A DNA stretch of 6,415 bases from Pseudomonadota bacterium (GCA_023419875.1 JAEZXM010000555.1:1-6415), one strand, 5' to 3'. Shown: positions 1-6,046, counted from the stretch's first letter. Translations and numbers: made by a program. The notes: generated by a model from the sequence alone, not told the origin.

Positions 1-41
1 CCCGCGGCGGGGGGGCGGGGGGGGGGGGGGGGGGGCCCCTC
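1..41. other. Low-complexity poly-G tract at the window edge
   Basis: Positions 9-15 are seven G, position 16 is C and positions 17-35 are nineteen G in a row. The reading frame of the following AMIN gene stays open through this tract to the edge and would read as a run of glycines, which is not expected inside an AMIN domain. A homopolymer this long at a sequence end could be a sequencing or assembly artefact (for example dark-cycle G calls) or a real slippage-prone tract. I cannot tell which from sequence alone. Confidence 0.7.
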
Positions 42-1124
42 GTGAAGGCCGTCAGGAACCTCTCGTACGGCTCGGACGCGAGCTCCATCGCCCGCGTGAT
101 CGTCGTCTTCACCGTCGAGGTCGATCCGCCTGCGGTCGAGGACTCCGGCACGGGTCTCGTGGTCCGGATCGCCAAGCCGGGCGGGGCGGCCGCGGTCGCG
201 GCGACGCCGGCGGCCGACGCCGATGCCCAGGCGAAGGCGGACGCCGACGCGAAGGCCAGGGCCGATGCCGACGCGAAGGCGAGGGCGGACGCGGAGGCCA
301 AGGCGGAGGCCGAGGCCGCGAGGGAAGCCCAGGCGAAGGCGGACGCGGACGCGAAGGCCGCGAGGGAAGCCCAGGCGAGGGCGGACGCGGACGCGAAGGC
401 CGCGAGGGAAGCCCAGGCGAAGGCAGACGCGGACGCGAAGGCCACGGCCGACGCGGAGGCGAAGGCGCAGGCGGACGCGGACGCGAAGGCTGCCCGGGAG
501 GCCCAGGCGAAGGCAGACGCGGACGCGAAGGCCGCCCGGGAAGCCCAGGCGAAGGCGGACGCGGACGCGAAGGCCGCGCAGAAGAAGGGCGAGGAGCAGC
601 GGACGCTCGAGGCCGAGCTCGCGGCGGCGGAGGCGGCGCGCGTGGAGGCGGACGAGCAGAAGGCGCTCGAGGCCGAGATCGCCGCGGCTCGCGCGGAGGC
701 GCCCTCGAGCGCGAAGGCGCCGGCGCGCAGCGTCGAGACCCTCTCGCCCGACGCGCCGTCCGCCCGGCTCCGCGAGGTGGGGTTCCAGCAGCTGCCGGAG
801 GTGTCACGCATCTTCGTCCGGACGAGCGCGGCCGTGCCGGTCCGGGTGACGGACCTGGACGAGCAGACGGTGCAGATCGAGGTCGAGAACACGCGCGCCA
901 CCCGCTACAACGACCTGCGGTTCCTCGACACCTCGTTCTTCTCCTCCGCGGTTCAGAAGATCACGCCCTCCCGGCAGGGGTCGAGCTACGTCCTCACCGT
1001 GACGCTCCGCCAGCGCGTGCCGTACGCACAGAAGGTCGAGGGCGACATGGTTGCGATCGACTTCCAGCGGCCGCCGTCCCCGGCGGGCGAGGAAGCCGCC
1101 ACGGCCCAGCCGATCCAGGAGTAG
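42..1124 (+). CDS. AMIN-domain envelope protein with long helical linker (5' partial)
   Basis: This 360-codon stretch (GTG at 42 to TAG at 1122-1124) is probably the 3' part of a longer gene: the frame is open to the window edge, there is no ribosome binding site before the GTG, and no signal peptide. Residues ~3-46 look like an AMIN-type beta-sandwich (VRNLSYGSD, VVFTVEVDPPAV, GLVVRIAKPG). Residues ~58-220 are almost entirely Ala, Asp, Glu, Lys, Arg and Gln and should form one long helix or coiled coil, resembling the TolA linker in composition. A second AMIN-like domain covers ~240-341 (LREVGFQQLPEVSRIFVRTS; VQIEVENTRA; YVLTVTLRQRV; GDMVAIDFQRP), followed by a short disordered tail. AMIN domains are known from AmiC-type amidases and PilQ secretins, where they bind peptidoglycan or localise proteins in the periplasm. 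No catalytic or secretin domain is present, so a scaffold or localisation role in the periplasm is inferred. lptD starts 28 bp downstream, suggesting one operon. The AMIN call is by pattern only. Confidence 0.75.
   Translation: MKAVRNLSYGSDASSIARVIVVFTVEVDPPAVEDSGTGLVVRIAKPGGAAAVAATPAADADAQAKADADAKARADADAKARADAEAKAEAEAAREAQAKADADAKAAREAQARADADAKAAREAQAKADADAKATADAEAKAQADADAKAAREAQAKADADAKAAREAQAKADADAKAAQKKGEEQRTLEAELAAAEAARVEADEQKALEAEIAAARAEAPSSAKAPARSVETLSPDAPSARLREVGFQQLPEVSRIFVRTSAAVPVRVTDLDEQTVQIEVENTRATRYNDLRFLDTSFFSSAVQKITPSRQGSSYVLTVTLRQRVPYAQKVEGDMVAIDFQRPPSPAGEEAATAQPIQE
315..572 (+). repeat. In-frame 42-bp tandem repeat coding a 14-residue helical unit
   Basis: Five copies of a 42-bp unit encode AAREAQAKADADAK: 315-356, 357-398, 399-440, 489-530 and 531-572. 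A related 48-bp unit (441-488, ATADAEAKAQADADAK) interrupts the series. Copies 2 and 3 each differ from copy 1 by a single base (AAG to AGG, and GCG to GCA), so these are recent duplications rather than only a biased protein composition. The 14-residue period equals two heptads, suiting a continuous helix or coiled coil. Looser DADAKARA-type repeats lie upstream (about 213-314). Copy number is likely variable between strains. Confidence 0.9.
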
Positions 1125-1152
1125 ACTCCGGCGCGGTTCACCCGCGCTCCGC
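1117..1152 (+). promoter_or_regulatory. Possible SD plus intervening hairpin before lptD
   Basis: There is no Shine-Dalgarno at normal distance before the lptD ATG. The only candidate, AGGAG at 1117-1121, overlaps the end of the AMIN gene and is 31 nt upstream. Between them GCGCGG (1131-1136) and CCGCGC (1142-1147) form a perfect 6-bp stem with loop TTCAC, plus a possible G-U pair from 1130 and 1148. Folding would shorten the effective SD-to-ATG spacing to about 12-14 nt. It could instead simply hinder initiation. The pairing is seen; the role is inferred. Confidence 0.35.
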
Positions 1153-3603
1153 ATGACGTCCTCCGCCGCCCTCGCCGCGGCCGCGCTCCTCGCCGGCCTC
1201 ACCGCGGCCCCGCCCGCCGGACTCCCGGCAGCCACGGGCGACGTCTCGTTCGAGGCCGCGCAGGTCGTGTTCCGCGGCGAGTCCGGCAGGTACGAGCTCT
1301 CGGGAGGCGCGGCGGTGCGCCGGGGCGGGGTGGTGCTGCGGGCGGAGCGCGCGACGGTGGACCCGGCGACCGGCGAGGTCTGGGCGTTCGGCGGCGTGCT
1401 CCTCGTGGACGCCACCCGCGCCGTACATGCCGAGTCGATGCACGCCGTCCTCGACGGCCCGTTCGAGGCGAGCGAGGTCGTGGCCTTCCTGAAGGAGAAG
1501 CCGCTCGATCCCGTCCGGATCACCTCGCTGGCAGAGGCGCGCGAGGGACGGAACCGGCTCTCGCTCCTCGCCGAGCGGATCGAGGGGGACGCGGACGGCC
1601 GCATGACGATCGAGGACGCGCGGCTCACGCTGTGCGACTGCGGGCCCGGGAAGGCCCCCACGTGGGAGCTGGCCGCGCCGCGGGCGAGGGCCGAGGGCGA
1701 TCGGCTGTCGCTCTCGTGGCCGGTGCTCCGGGTGACGCCCCGGATCATCGGCGTGAAGCGGCCGGTGCCCGTATTCGTCCTGCCCTGGTTGTCGCTCCCC
1801 CTGCGCGATCGCCAGTCGGGCCTGCTGTTCCCCGAGCTCGCGATCCGACCCGCGACCGGGCTCGCGATCGGGATCCCGGCCTTTTTCACGCTGGGGCGGA
1901 GCGCCGACCTCACCGCCACGCCCGAGTACTTCTTCGGCCCGGACGATCCCGACCGCCCCGGAGGCGCGGTGGAAGGGCCGGGGCTCGGCCTCGAGCTCCG
2001 GTGGGCGCCGGCGGAGCGAGCTCACGGGCAGGTGCGCTTCCACGTCGTCCAGGATCTCGATCGCGAGCGCCTGCGATCCGGCCAGCCCGGCGGGGGAGGG
2101 CTCCGGCTCTCGATCGAGGGCGTGCACCGCCAGAGCCTCGGCGCGCGGACCCGGATCACCTCGCACCTGACGCTCTCGCAGGACGCGTTCATGTTCCGGG
2201 ACTTCCGCAGCGTCGGGCTGCCCGCCGACGCGTTCTACGCGCGTTCCGACCTGCTCGTCTCCCATCGCCGCGAGCGCTGGGTGATCGAGGGCGGCGCCGC
2301 GTACCTCGAGCCGCTCGCCCACGGCGATGCGATCCGCCCTGGCTCGCCGAGCTGGTTCGGCCTCTCTCTCCCGGCGCTCCAGCGCTGGCCCTTCGCCTCC
2401 CTGGAGCTCCTGCCGTCGGGCGACGGCGGCGTCGAGGTCCAGGGCCGCCTGGGGGTGTCGCGCTTCGCGCCCTTGGTCGGGCACGAGGGGCCGCTCCTCC
2501 CCACGGATCCCGGCTTCGCACGCCCCTTGCCCGCGGGCACCGTTGCGGCGGTGCGGGAGGCGGCGACCCGCGGTGACGCACGGCTCCAGCTCTCGCTGCC
2601 CGCGCTCCTCGGGCGGTCGGTGGCCGTCGAGCCGTGGCTCCGCGGCGCCGCCGCCGGATACGTCTTCGACGTTCAAAATCCGTCCGCGGCCGGGTGGGGC
2701 GTGGCCGGGCTCTCCGCCTCGGCCCAGCTCGCCCGGCGGTACGGCTCCGTCGAGCACCGGATCGCGCCGCGGCTCGAGCTCCTCGCCGGCACCGCGGCGT
2801 GGCGGCCGGACGACGCGCGGCCCTTCCCGGCCTTCGACCGGTGGGATCGCGTCGATCTCGCGGGCGCCGTCGAGGTCGAGGGGACGCCAGCGGTGATCGT
2901 GCAGCAGCTCTCGGCCGCGCCGGCTGGTGCGTACGCCCAGGCGCGGGCGACGCTCGGCACCCGCATCGCCGGGCGGGGCGGATCGCTCGGGCTCGAGGTC
3001 GGCCAGGACGCGGACCTGCGCGCCGGCCGCCTCGCCGAGACCTTCGCCTCGCTCTCCGCCGTCCGTGGTCCGTTCCGGGCCGACGGCAGCGTCCGGTTCC
3101 TCGCGTCGGGTGACCGGCCGCCGCTCACCCTCGGCTGGGAACGCTCCTGGCTGGACGAGGTCACGAGCCTCCACCTCGGGGCGAGCCTCCGCGATCGGCG
3201 CGGGGACGCGCTCCGCCTCTCGCTCGACGCGACCGGTGCGGGCGCGATCGGCGCGCAGGGGGCGGGGGTGGACGCCCTCTTCGACCTCCGCCCGTCGAGC
3301 GCCCCACCGGACGCCTGGTATCGAGTCGGAGCACGGCTGGTGCTCGGGGGCGCCGCGCTGGAGTACGATCTCAAGTTGACTGCACGTGAATATCCCACGT
3401 ACCGGTGCAGCGGCTCGGAGGCCCGCGGGCCCATCCCCGCGCGCCGCCCCGTGGAGCAGGGCGCGGCGCTCTCCTGGGATTCGCCGTGCCGGTGCTTCAC
3501 CGTCCGGTTGCGCGCGAGCCGGGACGCCTGCGACAACATGACGTACGGGCTCGACGTGGATCTCTCCAGGATGCTGCGCGGGGCCGCGGCCGACGCCCAG
3601 TGA
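1153..3603 (+). CDS. lptD: LPS-assembly protein LptD (OstA/Imp), outer-membrane barrel
   Basis: LptD is the outer-membrane plug-and-barrel that, with LptE, inserts lipopolysaccharide into the outer leaflet. The product is 816 aa, close to E. coli LptD. Start: ATG 1153 is the only standard start codon in this frame just before the hydrophobic signal-like segment (residues ~3-18, likely cleavage near 25-26); upstream codons read as an Arg-rich run overlapping the AMIN gene. The signal has no Lys or Arg after Met, which is unusual. Residues ~31-185 form an LptA/OstA-like beta-jellyroll (FEAAQVVFRGESGRYELSGG; RAERATVDPATGEVWAFGG). The hallmark junction lies at 204-229 (VPVFVLPWLSLPL then RQSGLLFPEL), followed by a beta-strand-rich barrel to the C-terminus. 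Six cysteines occur: C161 and C163 (CDCG) near the end of the jellyroll, and C752, C779, C781 and C793 near the C-terminus, matching the family theme of N- to C-terminal disulfides. No lptE is visible. Probably co-transcribed with the AMIN gene. Confidence 0.9.
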   Translation: MTSSAALAAAALLAGLTAAPPAGLPAATGDVSFEAAQVVFRGESGRYELSGGAAVRRGGVVLRAERATVDPATGEVWAFGGVLLVDATRAVHAESMHAVLDGPFEASEVVAFLKEKPLDPVRITSLAEAREGRNRLSLLAERIEGDADGRMTIEDARLTLCDCGPGKAPTWELAAPRARAEGDRLSLSWPVLRVTPRIIGVKRPVPVFVLPWLSLPLRDRQSGLLFPELAIRPATGLAIGIPAFFTLGRSADLTATPEYFFGPDDPDRPGGAVEGPGLGLELRWAPAERAHGQVRFHVVQDLDRERLRSGQPGGGGLRLSIEGVHRQSLGARTRITSHLTLSQDAFMFRDFRSVGLPADAFYARSDLLVSHRRERWVIEGGAAYLEPLAHGDAIRPGSPSWFGLSLPALQRWPFASLELLPSGDGGVEVQGRLGVSRFAPLVGHEGPLLPTDPGFARPLPAGTVAAVREAATRGDARLQLSLPALLGRSVAVEPWLRGAAAGYVFDVQNPSAAGWGVAGLSASAQLARRYGSVEHRIAPRLELLAGTAAWRPDDARPFPAFDRWDRVDLAGAVEVEGTPAVIVQQLSAAPAGAYAQARATLGTRIAGRGGSLGLEVGQDADLRAGRLAETFASLSAVRGPFRADGSVRFLASGDRPPLTLGWERSWLDEVTSLHLGASLRDRRGDALRLSLDATGAGAIGAQGAGVDALFDLRPSSAPPDAWYRVGARLVLGGAALEYDLKLTAREYPTYRCSGSEARGPIPARRPVEQGAALSWDSPCRCFTVRLRASRDACDNMTYGLDVDLSRMLRGAAADAQ

Positions 3604-3635
3604 CCCCGGGGGCGCCCTGGTCCCTTCGGGGTCAC
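3600..3635 (+). terminator. Strong hairpin over the lptD stop codon (possible terminator)
   Basis: GTGACCCCG (3600-3608) and CGGGGTCAC (3627-3635) are perfect 9-bp inverted repeats. With two G-U and two G-C pairs inside, the stem can grow to 13 pairs (3600-3612 with 3623-3635) closing a 10-nt loop. The stop codon TGA (3601-3603) lies in the left arm. No T-run follows, so it is not a canonical intrinsic terminator. It may be a Rho-assisted end, an mRNA 3' stabiliser, or a palindromic operator for the downstream TetR regulator. Confidence 0.4.
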
Positions 3636-3660
3636 GACCGCGCGAGACCGTCCATTCGGA

Positions 3661-3690
3661 TTGCCGGAACGTGAACGGCCACAAGAGAAT
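3661..3690 (+). promoter_or_regulatory. Weak sigma70-like promoter candidate for the TetR gene
   Basis: TTGCCG (3661-3666, four of six matches to TTGACA) and GAGAAT (3685-3690, four of six matches to TATAAT) are separated by 18 bp. Transcription would start about 3697, at the preferred GTG start, giving a leaderless or nearly leaderless message. GAGAAT is one of the few AT-rich hexamers in this gap. This is pattern matching in a GC-rich genome and is weak. Confidence 0.22.
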
Positions 3691-3699
3691 CGGAACGTG
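3665..3699 (+). repeat. 9-bp direct repeat upstream of the TetR gene
   Basis: CGGAACGTG occurs exactly at 3665-3673 and again at 3691-3699, with starts 26 bp apart. The pair brackets the weak -10-like hexamer and ends at the chosen start codon, where an autoregulator could bind. TetR operators are usually inverted rather than direct repeats, so a different regulator or chance is also possible. Confidence 0.4.
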
Positions 3700-4356
3700 G
3701 TGACGCGAGCGCGAGGGACCCCGAGCGAGCGAGAGGAGCCGGCCGGCGCCGGAGCGCAGGAGCCGGACAAGCGCCGGATGATCCTCCACGCCGCGGTGCG
3801 GGTCTTCGCGGAGAAGGGGTACCACGGGTGCCGCATCGCCGACGTCGCCCGCGCCGCGGGCGTCGCCTACGGGCTCGTCTACCACTACTTCCACAACAAG
3901 GACGAGCTGCTGGAGAGCGTCTTCGACGAGCAGTGGTCGATCTTCATCGCGGCCCTGGAGCGGATCGACGCGGGCGCGGGGTCCGCAGCCGAGAAGATCG
4001 CCGCCATGTTCCGCTTCGTGTTCGACGTGTACAAGACGGCGCCGGCCGCGGTCCGGGTGCTGATGCTCGAGGTGACCCACACGCCCCACGGCCTGCGGGC
4101 CGGATCCACCCGGGAGACCTTCGAGAAGGCGGTGCGGCTGCTCGCCGACGTCGTCCGCCAGGGCCAGGAGCGGGGCGAGCTGCGCCGCGAGGCGAGCCCG
4201 GTCGTGGCGGCGACGGCGCTGCTCGGGGCCATGGAGCTCACCCTCTCCGGCATGGTGATGGGGCTCGTCCCGGCCGCCGACGAGCAAGAGATCGACCGCG
4301 CCAGGGAAGAGCTCGTGGCAACTGCGGTCGATGGCCTCCGCGTCAGCGCTCGTTGA
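3697..4356 (+). CDS. TetR/AcrR-family transcriptional regulator
   Basis: This is a one-component repressor-type regulator, 219 aa from GTG 3697 to TGA 4354-4356. Residues ~25-72 are a typical TetR_N helix-turn-helix: helix 1 ILHAAVRVFAEKGYHG, then RIADVARAAGV and the recognition helix with the family signature VYHYFHNKDELL. Residues ~73-219 are all-helical and should be the ligand-binding and dimerisation domain. The pattern resembles the FadR/YsiA-like branch, but a ligand cannot be assigned. Start choice: GTG 3697 has a purine-rich AAGAGA eight bases upstream; an in-frame TTG at 3661 would add 12 residues and has no ribosome binding site. GTG 3700 is also possible. About 24 charged, low-complexity residues precede the HTH domain. 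It is separated from lptD by 93 bp and from serA by 102 bp, so it may be its own unit. No efflux pump or fatty-acid gene is adjacent, so its target is unknown. Confidence 0.9.
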   Translation: MVTRARGTPSEREEPAGAGAQEPDKRRMILHAAVRVFAEKGYHGCRIADVARAAGVAYGLVYHYFHNKDELLESVFDEQWSIFIAALERIDAGAGSAAEKIAAMFRFVFDVYKTAPAAVRVLMLEVTHTPHGLRAGSTRETFEKAVRLLADVVRQGQERGELRREASPVVAATALLGAMELTLSGMVMGLVPAADEQEIDRAREELVATAVDGLRVSAR

Positions 4357-4360
4357 CGCG
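4339..4360 (+). terminator. Hairpin over the TetR-gene stop codon (possible terminator)
   Basis: CGCGTCA (4339-4345) and TGACGCG (4354-4360) are perfect 7-bp inverted repeats. A G-U pair (4346, 4353) and a C-G pair (4347, 4352) extend this to nine pairs closing a GCTC tetraloop. The stop TGA (4354-4356) is in the right arm. Only TT follows directly, so canonical intrinsic termination is doubtful. The right arm overlaps a TTGACG hexamer that could be a -35 for serA. Confidence 0.4.
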
Positions 4361-4381
4361 TTCGGTCGCCGCTGGTAAGCC
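4353..4381 (+). promoter_or_regulatory. Very weak promoter candidate for serA
   Basis: TTGACG at 4353-4358 matches five of six bases of the -35 consensus. Seventeen bases later, TAAGCC (4376-4381) is a poor -10. The position, at the end of the TetR gene and 80-105 bp before serA, is reasonable for a serA promoter. The -10 is too weak to rely on. Confidence 0.18.
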
Positions 4382-4419
4382 GGTGGGACTCGGAGCGTCT
4401 TTTCACCCGCGCCGTGCGC

Positions 4420-4450
4420 CCTCCCCCGGGGCGGGCGGTGCCACGGGAGG
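4420..4450 (+). promoter_or_regulatory. serA ribosome binding site with upstream complementary sequence
   Basis: GGGAGG at 4445-4450 is a strong Shine-Dalgarno, eight bases before ATG 4459; it decides the serA start against an in-frame GTG at 4414. CCTCCC at 4420-4425 is its perfect complement, with 19 bases between, so the leader could fold to hide the ribosome binding site. The Shine-Dalgarno is well supported. The sequestering hairpin is only a possibility in DNA this GC-rich. Confidence 0.7.
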
Positions 4451-4458
4451 TTGGGGCC

Positions 4459-6045
4459 ATGACCGCGCGCGTTCTCGTCTCGGATGATCTGTCCCAGGAG
4501 GCCGTCCAGATCCTGAAGAAGGCCGGGCTGGAGGTCGACGTCAAGGTGGGCCTCAAGCCGGAGGAGCTCGAGGCGATCATCGGCGAGTACGACGCGCTCG
4601 CGGTCCGCAGCGCCACCAAGGTGAACGCCAAGGTCCTCGACAAGGCGAAGAAGCTCAAGGTGGTGGGGCGCGCGGGCGTGGGCGTGGACAACGTCGATCT
4701 CGACGCCGCCACACGCCGCGGCGTCGTGGTGATGAACACGCCGGGCGGCTCGTCCACCACCGTCGCCGAGCTGGCCCTCGCGCACCTGCTCGCGCTCTCG
4801 CGCCACGTGGCCGCCGCCACTGCCAGCGTCAAGGCGGGCAAGTGGGAGAAGAAGAAGTTCCAGGGCCACGAGCTCGCCGGGAAGACCCTGGGCGTGGTCG
4901 GGATCGGGAACATCGGCTCGGTCCTGGTGGATCGTGCGATCGCCCTCAAGATGCGGGTTCTCGCCTACGACCCGTTCATCTCCGCCGACGCCGCCCAGAA
5001 GCTCGGCGTGGAGCTCGTGGACCTCGACTCGCTCTGGAAGAGCGCGGACGTGGTCTCCCTGCACATCCCGCTCACCGAGCAGACGAAGAACCTCGTCAAC
5101 GCCGCGGTGTTCGCGAAGATGAAGAAGGGCGCGCTGCTCGTGAACTGCGCCCGCGGCGGCATCGTGGACGAGAAGGCCCTCGCGGAGGCGCTCGCCACCG
5201 GGCACCTGGGCGGCGCCGCCATGGACGTGTTCGAGAAGGAGCCGCCCCCGGCCGAGCACCCGCTCTTCAAGTTCGAGAACTTCGCCTGCACGCCGCACAT
5301 CGGCGCCTCCACCGAGGAGGCCCAGTCGGCCGTGGCCATCGCCATCGCCGAGCAGCTCGCCGCCTACCTGAACCAGGGGGTGGTGAAGAACGCAGTCAAC
5401 GTGCTGGGGCTGCCGAAGGAGGTCATGGAGCAGCTCGCGCCGTACCTCCCGCTGGTCGAGCAGCTCGGGTCCCTGGCCGCCCAGATCGCGCCTCCCGGCC
5501 CGACCGAGATCACGATCGAGGTGGCGGGTGAGATCGCCGCACACCCCTCGCGCCCGCTCGCCAACCGCGCCCTGGTCGGCCTTCTCCGCCACTTCATGGA
5601 CACGCCGGTCAACGAGGTGAACGCGCCAGCGATCGCGCGCGACCGCGGCCTGGCGGTGAAGGAGGTCCGGACCGCCGAGCCGCACGACTACGCGAGCCTC
5701 GTGACGGTCCGGGTGACCGGCCCTGCCGGCGAGGCGCACGTGGCCGGGACCGTCTACGGCAAGCGGGAGGCGCGCATCGTCCGGGTGGACGGGTTCCGCC
5801 TCGAGGCGGTGCCGGAGGGCAACGTCATCCTGTGCGAGAACGACGACTCGCCCGGCGTGGTCGGGAACCTCGGCACCACCCTGGGCGCCGCCGGGGTGAA
5901 CATCGCCCGGATCTCGCTCTCCCGCCTCGACGACAAGTCGCGCGCGTTCGCCTTCCTCAACGTGGACTCGAAGCCCGGGCCGGAGGTCCTCGAGAGCCTG
6001 CGGAAGCTGCCGCACGTCCGGGTCGTCCGGGCCATCGTGCTCTAG
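4459..6045 (+). CDS. serA: D-3-phosphoglycerate dehydrogenase (serine biosynthesis)
   Basis: SerA oxidises 3-phosphoglycerate to 3-phosphohydroxypyruvate with NAD+, the first committed step of phosphorylated serine synthesis in the cytoplasm. The 528-aa length matches the long form of the family (as in Mycobacterium and Bacillus). In order: split substrate-binding domain (~1-98 and ~290-315) with the AVRS and GRAGVGVDNVD loops; Rossmann NAD domain (~99-290) with GIGNIG at 148-153 and the NAD-selecting acidic D171; an intervening allosteric substrate-binding domain (~320-450); and a C-terminal ACT domain (~455-528; NVILCENDDSPGVVG, then LGAAGVNIARISL) that in this family binds L-serine for feedback control. 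Catalytic residues are present: R232 (NCARGGIVDE), E261 (DVFEKEPP) and H280 (TPHIGAS). ATG 4459 follows GGGAGG at good spacing. hisZ starts one base after the stop, indicating an operon. Feedback regulation by serine is likely from domain content. Confidence 0.97.
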   Translation: MTARVLVSDDLSQEAVQILKKAGLEVDVKVGLKPEELEAIIGEYDALAVRSATKVNAKVLDKAKKLKVVGRAGVGVDNVDLDAATRRGVVVMNTPGGSSTTVAELALAHLLALSRHVAAATASVKAGKWEKKKFQGHELAGKTLGVVGIGNIGSVLVDRAIALKMRVLAYDPFISADAAQKLGVELVDLDSLWKSADVVSLHIPLTEQTKNLVNAAVFAKMKKGALLVNCARGGIVDEKALAEALATGHLGGAAMDVFEKEPPPAEHPLFKFENFACTPHIGASTEEAQSAVAIAIAEQLAAYLNQGVVKNAVNVLGLPKEVMEQLAPYLPLVEQLGSLAAQIAPPGPTEITIEVAGEIAAHPSRPLANRALVGLLRHFMDTPVNEVNAPAIARDRGLAVKEVRTAEPHDYASLVTVRVTGPAGEAHVAGTVYGKREARIVRVDGFRLEAVPEGNVILCENDDSPGVVGNLGTTLGAAGVNIARISLSRLDDKSRAFAFLNVDSKPGPEVLESLRKLPHVRVVRAIVL

Positions 6046-6046
6046 C

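Noticed and set aside
315..572. Regular DNA repeats considered as a CRISPR array or minisatellite.
   Set aside because: Units are contiguous without unique spacers and are in frame inside a coding gene, so they are protein-coding repeats.
109..849. Pro/Arg-rich open frames on both strands opposite or shifted from the Ala-rich repeat.
   Set aside because: They are frame shadows of the repetitive AMIN-gene linker and show no fold; their composition follows directly from the 42-bp repeats.
1051..1152. Upstream TTG extension of the LptD frame (34 extra residues).
   Set aside because: It overlaps the AMIN gene, encodes a Ser/Arg-rich run, and would place the signal-like segment internally.
4355..4403. 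GACGC / GCGTC pair followed by TTTT as an intrinsic terminator after the TetR gene.
   Set aside because: The stem is only five pairs around a 35-nt loop, and the competing nine-pair hairpin at 4339-4360 uses the same left arm.
4414..4458. GTG start adding 15 residues to SerA.
   Set aside because: The strong GGGAGG ribosome binding site fits ATG 4459, and the family fold starts directly with the ARVLVSDDL strand.
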